Assembly: GCA_018881555.1 (NCBI GenBank)
Contig: JACAXG010000055.1
Span: 248,001 to 312,000, forward strand
Reading direction: 5' to 3'
DNA: 64,000 nucleotides
Origin: Amblyornis subalaris
Taxonomy: Eukaryota; Chordata; Aves; Passeriformes; Ptilonorhynchidae
Numbering within the stretch: the stretch's first letter is position 1; each line of letters opens with the position of its first letter. The notes under the pieces were generated by a model. That model was not told the origin of the DNA. It saw only the letters and a program-made list of their open reading frames with translations, and did no database searches. A program made the position numbers and the translations under genes. Positions 1-11,534 of this stretch are shown in pieces.

Positions 1-3000
1 TAATACAGGCAATCCTGTTGTGATATCCTTGAATCCACTTTTATTTAACATTTTTACACAGCCAAAAAAAAAGCAAGATCTTTTACTGTCAGTACTCTAA
101 CTTGGAGCATATAATGGACCATTATTAATGGGTCACAGAATATCAGGTTCTAAAAGGACATTTTTACATATGTAAGTGTCTAAAAAGCATTAGTTATATC
201 CTGCCATTTGAATAATTGTGACATTTATGAAATTTGCCTACCTAAATGTCCTTAACAGCACACAAGAACATTTGATGACTACCAATTTGCATGCACTTTC
301 AACCTTTCACTCTTCTTTTGAGACTGGAAATGACTGTTCTTAGCACTGGAACGCACTGCAGTTGGCAAAAAAAAAAAAAAAATTCTGTCCCATGAGAAAT
401 TTCAGCATTTTCATGCATGCCTTCATGCTCATTTAATATGAAAAACAAAATGTTCAAAAAAAATTTTTTTAACTAATGCCTCTGAGAAATTTGACTGAAG
501 TATTTTATGCTTTCAGACACTCAAGATTTTGTTATGCTTGGTGAACCAATTAAAAACGTTTAATTCCACATGAAAATGGATTTGAATGAATTATGATAGT
601 TTCGGTGTTCTATAAGGCTTTTCTCTGTGGACTGAAATCCATTTAATTCTTAATTTAAGGGCTGGGGTGCTATTGAGGAATGCAGTCTAGACAAGAAACT
701 GCCTGTAGAGACAGACGTATTTATAAGGCATGAGGATTATGACTTGCATTTTTCATTTGGCTTCAGTTTTTTCCCTTATGTGCCAATTAAATATTCCCCA
801 AACTATCTATGCTACCACACAGCTGCTTTGACACAACAGAGACTATACATACAAAATGAGATTCTGAAGTAGATGTCCTACAAATAAATTATTATCACCT
901 AGTAATACTCTGGTAACTNGTGAAAATTCAGGACTTACCCACAAATACTACAGTGCAATGTCATAGACATCATATTATTTTTCTCTGATTAATGTATTTT
1001 CAGACAGCTTTGTACACTGGAAATTTGAGTGCCTTCAGTTACAATCATAGTTTATGTAAGAAATAAATTCAGGGTGGAGAAAGAAACCCTCTGACTGCAA
1101 ACCCTCTTTGACATGGATGCTATCAGTCCTGATGTTAGAATACCAGCAGCGGTGTTTAAGTCTAACTGAAATGCAGCACAACTCAGAATTTAGTTTCCTG
1201 AGTGTCTGTAAACAAGAGGAAGACTCCTAATGCCACCNCAAACAAAAACCCCACAATTTTTACCCTCTCTGCTATGCATCACAGTAGTGTTATGTGCGTA
1301 AATTCATTGATGTTTTCAGGCAGTGGAATAGTATTAGGCAAAAACATTACAAAACCATTTGAGGGGTTTGAGCTGCTGTAGGGATGCAGAACAGTCATAA
1401 ATCCATGATAAGCAGCCAGTTACTGCTACTTTGCATTGCCATAGCAATGCGAAACAGCTGGAGGATCCTGATGTCTCTGCACCAAGTTTGATAAGTATCA
1501 TAGAACCATCTATTAGGAGAGGAACACTTACACATTCAGAGTGAGTTTTGGCTGATGTACTAATGGGGCTTTGGGTCACAAGCCATACGTGGATACAAAA
1601 AACCAATGAACAGATGCCTCATTCACTAGACACTTGTCCCTTTTCTGAATTGAATGAGGCAGAAAACATTTTGTATCTATGCAGTAAAAGTCTAAATCCC
1701 GGTCCTGCTCCAGAGGACTGAATTACAGTTGCACAGGAAACATCGATTTCTATTTGCTCCTTGCTTAGTGGTTATTTTGCTGGTTTAGTGCAATTTAGCT
1801 TTTATGTGCTCTTCAATTTATTTCACTAATGTTGACTTAGAGCTCAGAACATATTTAAATGTTTTTAAAAGGAGGTCTGATCTTCATAGGTCCTCTTCTA
1901 CTGTTCTTTCTCTTGGTGTGCTAGGACGAGTTTGACAGATATCAGGCAAGCTTTATTTCAGCCTTCAGGCTTCACTGTGTGTNCCACTGAATGAATAATA
2001 GCTAAGTCCACATCTAGTAGCTAGGTTTTTCAAGAGCAGTTCTGGGAAAATATAGAGATTTCTAGACTAACTTTGACTATCTTGGTAAAAGAAAAAGATC
2101 ACCTCATTTTCTACCACTCACGGAGGGACTTCAGTTTTACATGTGCACATGTTAAGTTCTGGGCTGGCATGAGAAGAGTGAAGAAAACTAAGATTGGTAC
2201 AACAAAAGCTGCCCATAAGCATTGCCTCTAGCCTCTATCTTGTCCTAATTTAACTGAATTCTCATGAATATGCAAAGGGCCATATGCTAAAAGGTCACAG
2301 GAAGTGAATACAGATTCATATGATTATGTATGCTTGCAAAACTTTCCTGCAGACCAAATTCTGAAGCTTTTTTTTTTTTTCTGCCATGACCCTGATTTTA
2401 AAGTTATATACCCCAAATCAAAAAAGGCACGTAATGGCAGGTGACTCCTGGGCACTAATCACAGCCAAAAGTCAAGATACTTTATTTATACTGACCCCAC
2501 TCTTTAGTAGGCCTTCTGAACTCAGTGAAGATATACTTGTAAGAATGCCATTACTGTTATCAAAATCTTGCTCCACAACACCTTCCTGATTTCCAAAATA
2601 ATGCACTTTTATTGACAACCAATAATCAAAAAGATGAAATGTACAAGAAAAAAAATTCTATAACTCCTCAGCTGCAGACACAGTTCATTATGAGCATTGG
2701 AAAGGGATTCATTTCTTCTAAGCAGGATGAAAAATTATAAAAAACAACGTTTGTTACCATCAGCTGTACTGCTAATGGTGAAGGAAACAGAGGATTAAGA
2801 CACTGCAAAGGGCAATGTTTCAGTAACAAATTATTCTTGCTCTGTTTACTACTGACATGATTGTTTTGTACTGAATCCCATTATATTCATTGCTATAAGG
2901 ATTGAGTTGTGTTTAATTTTCAGATACTGCAGGATCCAGAGACCTAATGCATATTCTTGAAGGAAGGGGTAGTGCAACAGGGGATTAGGTTTTACAGTAT

Positions 3001-4028
3001 TAAGTTCAACAACAGGCAGCACAGGGAAAATTATGCACACAAGGAAACAGAAAATGTAAGGGTAGGATAAATTTGAATTTTTATGTTTTTCCTTCTTTCT
3101 AATGCACTTGGAAACTCTTCAAGTTTGACACCTTTTGTTTCAGAAAAATAGTGAAAAGCAAACTCTCTCCCTTATCACTGAAGAACTGCAAATGTAAGTG
3201 GGAATTTTGGAAGCTGGGGCTAAGCAGAACAGTGGTATCTTTGACGACAGAGCCATCTCAGTTGGGCCTTAACTAGGTCACAGCTAGGTGTGCTCATCTG
3301 GCTTTGGATCCCATACAGAGTCCATATAAAGTTCATATGACACTACCCAAAGGTGGTAGCAATGCCTGGCTAAGGCGGAAGGAAATTAATGCAGAGGACA
3401 GCCCTCCAATTCCTTTTGTACAAATGAAGGGATTCCTGCTCTCCAGGAATTGCTGCTGAAAGAGCAAACAGTGAGATGGATAGGGAAGAGACCCCCTCAA
3501 AGGTGTGCTGCAGGTTATGTAGTGAGCTCAGTGATCACCTCAGGGCAGTGGGCAGGTGGCAAAATCTATTTATACACAACCACTGGGTCAATCCATGACT
3601 GGCTTCCAGTTGTATGTCTTATTGATCAGTGTGNCAGCAAGCAAAACCTTGGAGTAGTAAATGACACTGGATTTGAGGGTCTTCTATCAATGTCTCAGAA
3701 CTCTGTCCTGAATAAATCCTTGCCTGCAGGTCTTAGTCCTGCACTGAGCCCTTATGCAGAGCCCCACTTCCTCAACAGAGTGCCACCTGAAAGTACTGAA
3801 TGCTTTTCCTACACACAGGTATTTAAGCCTTTACATTTCATTTTATACCCACTACAAAGCCATGAGTAACAACACATAGCACTCCTTCCTCTGTTGGGAT
3901 AGAAACAGCCCAGTATTTGGAAAAGCTGGATATTTGTCATTCATCTCCAGTTGAACTCTGTGCATTAAAAGCATNACTACATCCTTATTAGTGCTTTACA
4001 TTGTACATATGTTATTTTTTCTGCAAAG
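1..4028 (+). other. GNAT3: GNAT3 intron 5 (3' part)
   Basis: This stretch lies directly upstream of the exon that begins at 4029. I looked for the preceding GNAT exon, which should encode the switch I arginine and the TTGIIET motif, and did not find it, so the intron extends beyond the left edge. The stretch is AT-rich with poly-A or poly-T runs near 368-381 and 2370-2381. Its end has the polypyrimidine-rich acceptor ttttttctgcaaag. The open frames here, including 139 codons at 3450-3869, match nothing I know and are treated as chance. Confidence 0.75.
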
Positions 4029-5400
<1,372 letters not shown>

Positions 5401-5664
5401 CCANTCCTTCCCTTGCTCAGAGCCTCAGTCACTTTCCTCTCTTCATCTGATGTGTTGGCTGAAATAAAAACCCCCTCTAGGTACGAAACAATATCAATTA
5501 GGCACCTGTTAGCATCAGTTGAAGCCTTGGGTCCAGCCTGAGCATTGCAGACCAACATGGACTTTCCATGTATCATAAGATTTAAAAATTGTTCCTGTTC
5601 CACAGAGAGGCCAGCTGCTGATAAATCCTACTGGAATCAAGTCGCATTCTTGTTTAAATCAATA
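5401..5664 (+). other. GNAT3: GNAT3 3' untranslated region and immediate downstream DNA
   Basis: Follows the stop codon directly. The first AATAAA lies 63 bases after the stop, so the shortest 3' UTR would be roughly 80-100 bases. The region up to the CR1 at 5665 has no other recognisable element. A longer 3' UTR running through the CR1 cannot be excluded. Confidence 0.6.
5463..5468 (+). terminator. GNAT3: Candidate GNAT3 polyadenylation signal AATAAA
   Basis: Exact AATAAA on the coding strand, 63 bases after the TAA. It is the first canonical hexamer downstream of the gene. Further AATAAA-like hexamers occur later (for example near 6128), so use of this one is inferred from position only. 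Confidence 0.55.
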
Positions 5665-5766
5665 TCATAGAATCGTAGAATGCTTTGGTTTGGAAGAGAC
5701 CTTAAACATTCTCTAGTTCCAACACCNCTGCCATGGGCAGGGACATCTTCCACTAGACCAGGCAAT
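5665..5766 (-). mobile_element. CR1 LINE 3'-end fragment
   Basis: The plus strand reads atcatagaatcgtagaatg, then ggtttggaagagaccttaaa, then ctgccatgggcagggacatc and ttccactagacca. This is the reverse complement of a bird CR1 3' end, whose tail is built from ATTCTATGAT repeats. Only about 100 bases remain, heavily 5'-truncated as is normal for CR1. It lies 265 bases past the GNAT3 stop. Confidence 0.93.
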
Positions 5767-6513
5767 TAGCACTTCTCGGGAAACTGGGGACACCTCGGTA
5801 TCCTGTGTTTTCTAGTGATGGGAGGAAAAAAGATAATATATAACAAATAACTGACTTTTATTTATAATTGAAGCCTTAAGAAAACGATAGCATTAAACAG
5901 TATCAATATATAATTTATGTCCTCTTTTGTTTTGTGTTACATATACAACTAAAAATGGCATACTATTAATTCAACAAAGGAAAACCCCCCAGTCTTAAAT
6001 GGTGTATGACAAAGAGCAGTGCAAATCTGAATGTTTAACTATACTATTTTTTTAGAAGACCTGAGGGATGTGAACATAAAAACTGCACACATATAAAAGA
6101 CAAATGCTGTTAGCTGGTTTTAGAAAAATAAAATACAGTGAGATGGAGGCAAGTTTTCTTTAATTACTAAGGAGCAAAAAACATTATCGTTATTAACAGT
6201 TCCTGCATAGGCCACAAAGGCAAGTTGAAACATTTTTTGTTTTAAAGATTAAATTTTTTTAAAAACATAATTAATAATTCTGCTACTTGACAGCTTCCTC
6301 AGTGCCCTGTGACTGCAACAGTAAATTCTACCACTGCAGAGCTGTGTAAACCCAGCAGTTCTCATGGCAAAAACACATCCTTGGCACTTTGGCACAGAGA
6401 TTCGTTCTCTACACGAGGAACTTGCTAATGCAGAACTGCTCCCCCTTAACTCCTTTTGATTTACTGTGACTAACTACAGAAAATATTTGACTATTTTAAG
6501 CAGAATGGGACTA
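5767..6513. other. AT-rich intergenic DNA, no gene
   Basis: No open frame of note and no recognised repeat. Contains several A/T homopolymer stretches. Ends at the TG of the LTR that starts at 6514. Confidence 0.6.
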
Positions 6514-7093
6514 TGTCGTGGTTTCAGCTGGGATAGAGTTAATTTTCCTCCCAGTAGCTGTCACAGTGCTGTGTCTTGCATTTAGTATAAGAACAATGTT
6601 GATAACGCCCTGATGGGTGAGTTGTTGCTCAGTAGAGCTGATCCTGCGTCACGGACTGTTCAGTGTCTGTGCTCTGCCACCGAGCTGCTGCACAGGATGC
6701 ATGGCCAGGACAGCTGAACTGGCCAAAGGGATATTCCATAACACAGAACATTATGCCCAGCACAGAAACTGGGGGTGATTGGCCAGGAAGGCTGATCCCT
6801 GCTCAGGGACAGGCTGGGAATGGGTATCAGGTAGTGAGCAACTGCATTGTGCATCCCTTTGTTTTCCTAGGTTTTATTCNGCTTCCTCTTTTTCATTTTT
6901 CTCACAATCATTATTGTTACTATTATTGATATTATTATTATATTTTACTGTATTTCAATTATTAAAGTGTTCTANTACCAACCCATGGGCTTTACCTTTT
7001 CCTGATTCTCCTCCCCATCCCGCTGCAGGGTTTGGTGTGTGTGAGCAAGTGGCTGCATGGTACTTAGTTGCCAGCTGAAGTTACAGCATGACA
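6514..7093 (+). mobile_element. Solo LTR of a bird endogenous retrovirus (ERVL-like)
   Basis: Begins tgtcgtggtttcagctggga and ends in a degraded form of the usual CCACGACA terminus (acagcatgaca). Internal landmarks of this abundant bird LTR type are visible: gggatagagttaattttc near the start, ggccaaagggatattcc in U3, the gcattgtgcatc segment, an ATT-rich tract (about 6909-6944), ATTAAA at 6961-6966 as the likely poly-A signal, and the gtacttagttgccagctg end. No gag, pol or env coding sequence is attached, so it is a solo LTR. The usual TATA region is mutated. I could not see a target duplication (gacta on the left, aagtt on the right), so it is old or rearranged. Family name not assigned. Confidence 0.85.
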
Positions 7094-7315
7094 AAGTTCT
7101 AAAAATATTCATCTGAATTTTGAAATTTGGTCTTGAAATAACATTCACTTTTTAAATAGAATCATTGATGTAGGGTTTCTTTCTGACTTTGTCTTCTTTT
7201 TTTTTAATATATTTCAACCTAAATTTCACCATAGACTCCCTGTGTTCTGGTTAATTTAATTAGAATAGGCAGCTTGGCCACTGAGCAATAGCATCCTGTA
7301 AGCTGTTCACATGAG

Positions 7316-7320
7316 CAGGG
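7316..7320. repeat. Left target-site duplication CAGGG
   Basis: Five bases immediately before the TG of the LTR at 7321. Identical to the five bases directly after its terminal CA. Confidence 0.85.
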
Positions 7321-7474
7321 TGTGGCAGTTTGACACTGATATAGTGCCAAACACCACGAGATATAATTTCACAGGGGAATTAGAATTTATTTTCATGAGG
7401 AGAAATATGGATACTGAGGAAAACGGAAAAACTACACAACAGAACAGGCTCAAAACTTGAAATAATAAAAAGAT

Positions 7475-7480
7475 TTTATT
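7475..7480 (-). terminator. LTR polyadenylation signal (minus-strand AATAAA)
   Basis: TTTATT on the plus strand, AATAAA on the minus strand, followed in the minus direction by a T-rich stretch. Its place near the 3' end of the LTR suits the R region. Confidence 0.5.
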
Positions 7481-7992
7481 ACTAATAGAACTAAAAATAA
7501 AAAGAATAACGAAAAGATATTAAGGCACACCTTCAGACACTTTTTCTTCTTCCCAAATACTTTCCCACTTCCCACCGACTGCGCAAACGGAAAACAAACA
7601 TAGGATTTTTTGAGAGTCCTCCTTTGTGTTTATGGAAAAGAGTTTCTTCTGCTGTAACTTCATAAACCACTTTTCTCCCACGAAACACTTGCAGTTTGTG
7701 AGTCATAAGAAAGTCCAATGGGATTAACCTTTTTTAAGGATGAGCCATCCCAGCCTGGAAGTAAAAAAAAACTTCTTCAAAATCTCTAAAAGCACTCTAG
7801 CGTGAATACTCTTTGTCACGGCTGCAAACAGATTCTCCATCCCCCCAGTGCTCCATCAAAATGAATTATAGAGAAATAGTCTGTTACATTTACAGCTCAC
7901 CAAGGCTTGCAGGAGAAATCTCAGTTCCAGTATTTGGTGTTTCTGTTCTCTCTCTGACCTCGGCTCCACCATTTCAGCTCCTTCCTCGTAGC

Positions 7993-8003
7993 GCCGCCAT
8001 GTT
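7993..8003 (-). promoter_or_regulatory. YY1 consensus site inside the LTR
   Basis: Minus strand reads AACATGGCGGC, an exact match to the AAnATGGCGGC YY1 consensus. It lies in the CpG-rich middle of the LTR. Such sites often sit just downstream of TATA-less start sites; binding here is inferred. Confidence 0.55.
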
Positions 8004-8127
8004 GGCTTTCTCCCTGCGACAGCACTCTCCCCTTCTCTCTGACTTGAAAGAAGAATTAGTATCTGTAGTTGTACCTGGAATCCTGGAGAAGTTGATTTTA
8101 TTTGGATTCCTCGCCATGTCTCCCGTT

Positions 8128-8134
8128 ATTGGCT
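8128..8134 (-). promoter_or_regulatory. CCAAT box (AGCCAAT) inside the LTR
   Basis: Plus-strand ATTGGCT is AGCCAAT on the minus strand, the orientation of the LTR. It lies about 125 bases upstream, in the LTR direction, of the YY1 consensus at 7993-8003. Confidence 0.45.
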
Positions 8135-8395
8135 GCGTGGTGGTTTCTAGTTGGTTTGAGGTAAACCCGCGCTGAGTCGCATGGGAAGCGTAGCCGCTGC
8201 GGAGCGGCCCCAGGGGCTTTTCGCTGCATCGCGCGGTCCAGGGTGCCGGCAGAAGCTCACAGTGATTTCATGGCTGCTCACGGCTGCTGGAAATCAGCAG
8301 CCCATTTGGCTTTTGGCTGCCACTGCCCAGGCAGCGCTAGCTCCCGGCACGGAGCCCCGGAAGGCGGTCCCACCATCCCTACAGCAGCGGAGCCT

Positions 8396-8405
8396 AAGAT
8401 GGCCG
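8396..8405 (+). promoter_or_regulatory. YY1-like motif inside the LTR
   Basis: AAGATGGCCG, one mismatch from the AAGATGGCGGC form, on the strand opposite to the first YY1 site. Confidence 0.35.
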
Positions 8406-8465
8406 ACATCTGCCTTCTTCTTCTTCCTCAAAATATGTAAATCNCCGAGGCGTAACCAGCTATCT

Positions 8466-8513
8466 AATTGGTCTGGCGACATGTCTATCAACTCTTAGCT
8501 CTCAGCCAATCAG
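8466..8513. promoter_or_regulatory. Pair of CCAAT boxes near the LTR 5' end
   Basis: AATTGGT (8466-8472; ACCAATT on minus) and AGCCAATCAG (8504-8513, plus strand, a strong NF-Y-type match). Both are in U3 of the minus-oriented LTR, within about 125 bases of its start. Confidence 0.5.
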
Positions 8514-8588
8514 AAGAAAGTCGAGTGAAGCTGTTTTTTTCTCTGTTCTTACAAATCCAATTTTTCATAACTTGCTAAAACCACAACA

Positions 8589-8593
8589 CAGGG
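8589..8593. repeat. Right target-site duplication CAGGG
   Basis: Five bases immediately after the terminal CA of the LTR, identical to 7316-7320. Confidence 0.85.
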
Positions 8594-10753
8594 TCATCAG
8601 GGTGTGCAGGTCTCCCAACAGAAGTGGGAGGCAAAGAGCAAAAATACATTTTGCAGTGCCTGGATTTCTGTTGCTGCCTGTGCTTCACTTGATTAATTCC
8701 TTGTTTGTATTGAAAGTAATAAATTTCCAGTGGTAAGGATTCTGGATTTGTTTCCAGCAGTAAATCCAATTTAAAATGAATAATTTGAACTATGGTGACA
8801 TCAACATTAATTCCTGATGCCTCGATGGCATAATAAAAGCCAAGGTCTTTAAGGAAGAAATCCATGAATAAACATATCTCAAACATATTCTTCAAGCAAA
8901 TGCCTGAGAAATCAGACAGGCTTTACACCACAGCCTCAAAGCTGATACAGGCAGGGCTGCTCAGGCTGGGTTTCCTGCTCGCATGGAAGAAGTTTGGGTG
9001 GCCTAAGTGTGCCCAGTGACAGGAGTGAGCTTTCAGCTGGTGATCCTTCAAGAGGAGGGGTTGCAGGCANTGTCACGAGCACCCTAGGGGGCTGAGGCAC
9101 AAGCTGGGGAGACAGCACAGGGCAGGGTGCTCAGCACCTCCAGCAGCCTAGTCGGCAACTCCATCTCCCAGTGACACCAAAGGGATCAGGGATCAAAGCC
9201 AGTGCCTACATCCCAAATAAACCCATTGCAGCAGCTGCTGCTGCCATCCACAGCCCCAGGCCAGGCAGGCACAGCAGCCAATCTGTGTCCAGGAGTGCAG
9301 CCTCATGATCCCTCTAATTTCTTCCTACAGGCAGACACAGAGGGAGGCAGGCAAAGGGCCCAAGTGTGACAGCTCTTACTGCATGGGGTGTAATCCAGGT
9401 CACCTGCACCTGCTAGGGCTGGGCTTCCCCAGACAGCGAGCTGGATCACTCTGTTCTCAAGCCTGGATGATCCTTTAAGGTCATTAAGTATCTCTGAATT
9501 TACCTTGTGGAGTCACTGAGCTTCTGGATTGAGGCACCAAGTCATGGTCAGCAGTGCCAGACCTGCACTGACACTCAACACTGAAGCCTGACCCTGCTAC
9601 AGCTCTGCAGCAATCTGAACTTGGCCTGATTCCCAGGAAGGGCCAAAAAGTGTAGAGTGAGGAGGACTACAGCAAACAGGCTGTACTGCAGGGCAGGAAG
9701 AAGAGTGAAGAGNGTGATATCTGCCATGTGGGTTTAGTACATGGTGACTTTTTATCCTTTTCTCTCTATGTACACACATTTTTGTTGCAAACAGGATTTT
9801 TTCCAAAGGAAAAGAAATCTTGGAGACCAGATGGAAACACAGAACATGACTTCCAGAGTAAAGACAGCCAGAGGTTTCTGAAATTCTTCCCAGGAATGTG
9901 TCTGCACTAGGAAAGGCACTAAATAATAGAAACCATCCCAACTCCTAACCCTAACTGTAATTTTGGCCTTAGCTAGAAACTAAATTCATCTCCTAAACTG
10001 AGAATGATGAAGAAAAGGTGTCTCCAAAAGTTTGAAACCTGGTCTATGCATACAAGCTGTACTGGGGACAAAATGGCCAGAAAGGACACTCAAGAAAGTG
10101 AATATTTTATACCCAAAGAATATTTTTCTCATTGAGGATTAAACGAAGTTTTTCTACATCGGCCCTAAGAGCAAACAACTGATGTGGGAAGGTCGTGCTC
10201 CTTCTCAACTCTGAGTCAGCCACTTGTCTTAATAAATTGAATTAAAGACTCTGCAGTCCATTCTTTCACCCACTGGGACATGTAAATCTGATTAGTGTGA
10301 ATGAAAGTAGCAAGACAGTCAGAAAAGGTAATATACCATCCTTATCATGTGTACCTGTACAATGCATTACATGTCCTGAAACCACTTTCTGTAACGCTGT
10401 AGAAAACCTGCCATAAATACTGCCCTTGTCTGTAACATTTTAAAAGCATTGGAACCGTGTATAAATCACAGGACAGCGAGACTCTGATGGTGAGCATTGT
10501 GAAAGCCTTCTTATCCTCGATACAGTCCATTAAAAACAAATCACAGATTCGGAAGCAGCACGTACGAGGATCCTCTGAGGCCTAAGATCAAAGGACACTT
10601 ACGTGCTAAACACGCATTGATCAAACCTGTTCACTCTGCTTACCCCTGAGAGCAAATTCTGCCCACACAGGAGCAAGAAGCTGTAAAATGAAATTATTCA
10701 GCTGCGAGATGCATTTGCATGAGATCTTACTCAAAGGATACCAAATTACAATT
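8594..10753. other. Intergenic DNA without a recognised gene
   Basis: Contains a moderately GC-rich part (about 8930-9440) and a short palindrome GCAGCAGCTGCTGC at 9228-9241. A 106-codon minus-strand frame (8575-8895) straddles the LTR edge and is not recognised. Confidence 0.5.
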
Positions 10754-10773
10754 GTCCTGCTACCTAGCAGGAC
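10754..10773. repeat. Perfect inverted repeat, 9-bp arms
   Basis: GTCCTGCTA, CC, TAGCAGGAC: two perfect 9-base arms around a 2-base centre. A cruciform or RNA hairpin is possible; role unknown. Confidence 0.7.
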
Positions 10774-11208
10774 TGTTCAGTGGGTGGTTTTGTGATAGCA
10801 AGATGTGTGGGGAGGAATGAGATAGACTGATACTTTATTCAGTATATGAGGGGGAAGAACATAGTAGATCTGAGGATATTTTTACAAGTTTTGTGTGTTG
10901 ATTGAAACTGTGGTAAAGAGCTGCAGCTTAAGGGGACATCATGTTCATTCCAGTTAAAAATAGAGATTTGTAAAAAGGAAACCTTAATGTCTCTCTTAAG
11001 TGTATTTTTTCCCTGTAAAACAGGCAGTCAGCTGCTTTGTGAGCTACACCCACTGTATAGGCAGATCACATCATGCCACTGACTTTTGGTCAGAGCTCAC
11101 CACGAATTAAATGTTAGTGGATTGTTCTGCGTAATATCAANAACGTGATGTACTATAAGGGAGATTTTTTCCTCATGATTACTTTGATCTGGTAACCTTT
11201 TTGTGCTT

Positions 11209-11534
11209 ATTGTGCTATTTTTGTAACTTATATATTGTGCTATTATCTGTAAATTATTGTACTATTTTTGAAAAGCCAATATAGTCTTGTTTAGGAGTTC
11301 TGCTGAAAATTGGTGTTCAATGTATGGTGTATTCATAATAGAACAGCAATTAGTAGCTAGTTTTTACGTTGGAAATTTGCACTGTATTTTTATGTTATAT
11401 GTTTGGATAAATGTCTAAGTATATTTTCTTGTCTCTTTCCTTGTTTTTATTTTACATGGGATCAATAATGACCCTGTTGAATAATGTGTCTTGTTGTTTA
11501 CTCTAATGTACTTCAATTCAGTGCTTAGAATAAA
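11209..11534 (+). other. 3'-UTR-like AT-rich stretch with AATAAA
   Basis: A U-rich stretch with three copies of an ATTGTRCTATT motif starting at 11209, 11234 and 11256. It ends in AATAAA at 11529-11534. Composition resembles the end of a polyadenylated transcript, but no upstream coding exon was found. It could be the end of a non-coding RNA, a far alternative GNAT3 3' end, or chance. Confidence 0.25.

Larger units (their letters stand above)
7321..8588 (-). mobile_element. 1268-bp CpG-rich solo LTR, minus orientation
   Basis: Plus strand starts tgtggcagtttgac and ends gctaaaaccacaaca, giving TG...CA ends and a short inverted repeat (TGTGG / CCACA). Both sides carry the same 5-bp duplication CAGGG, which fits retroviral integration followed by LTR-LTR recombination. 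Orientation is judged from the minus-strand start TGTTGTGGTTTTAGC, which resembles starts of other bird LTRs, and from a minus-strand AATAAA (7475-7480) about 155 bases from the 3' end. The central part (about 7980-8460) is CpG-rich and contains YY1-like and CCAAT motifs. The open frames inside (up to 120 codons) show no retroviral protein motifs, so no internal region remains. Family name not assigned. Confidence 0.85.

Noticed and set aside
3130..3196. Exon-like segment after cttttgtttcag with a downstream gtaagt
   Set aside because: The translation has no similarity to the expected GNAT exon (no switch I arginine or TTGIIET motif).
3450..3869. 139-codon plus-strand frame upstream of GNAT3 exon 6
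   Set aside because: Lies in the intron, contains an ambiguous base, shows no domain and does not splice in frame into GNAT3. It is not exon 5.
7813..8498. Two plus-strand frames of 105-120 codons in GC-rich DNA
   Set aside because: They lie wholly inside the LTR, antisense to it, with no gag, pol or env motif.
8575..8895. 106-codon minus-strand frame
   Set aside because: It crosses the LTR border and its target duplication, so it cannot be an old intact gene. No recognised domain.
9463..9485. ctggatgatcctttaaggtc, similar to a CR1 3' phrase
   Set aside because: Only about 20 bases match and the flanks do not continue the CR1 pattern.
9944..9955. Telomere-like CCTAACCCTAAC
   Set aside because: Only about two units; too short to call an interstitial telomere.
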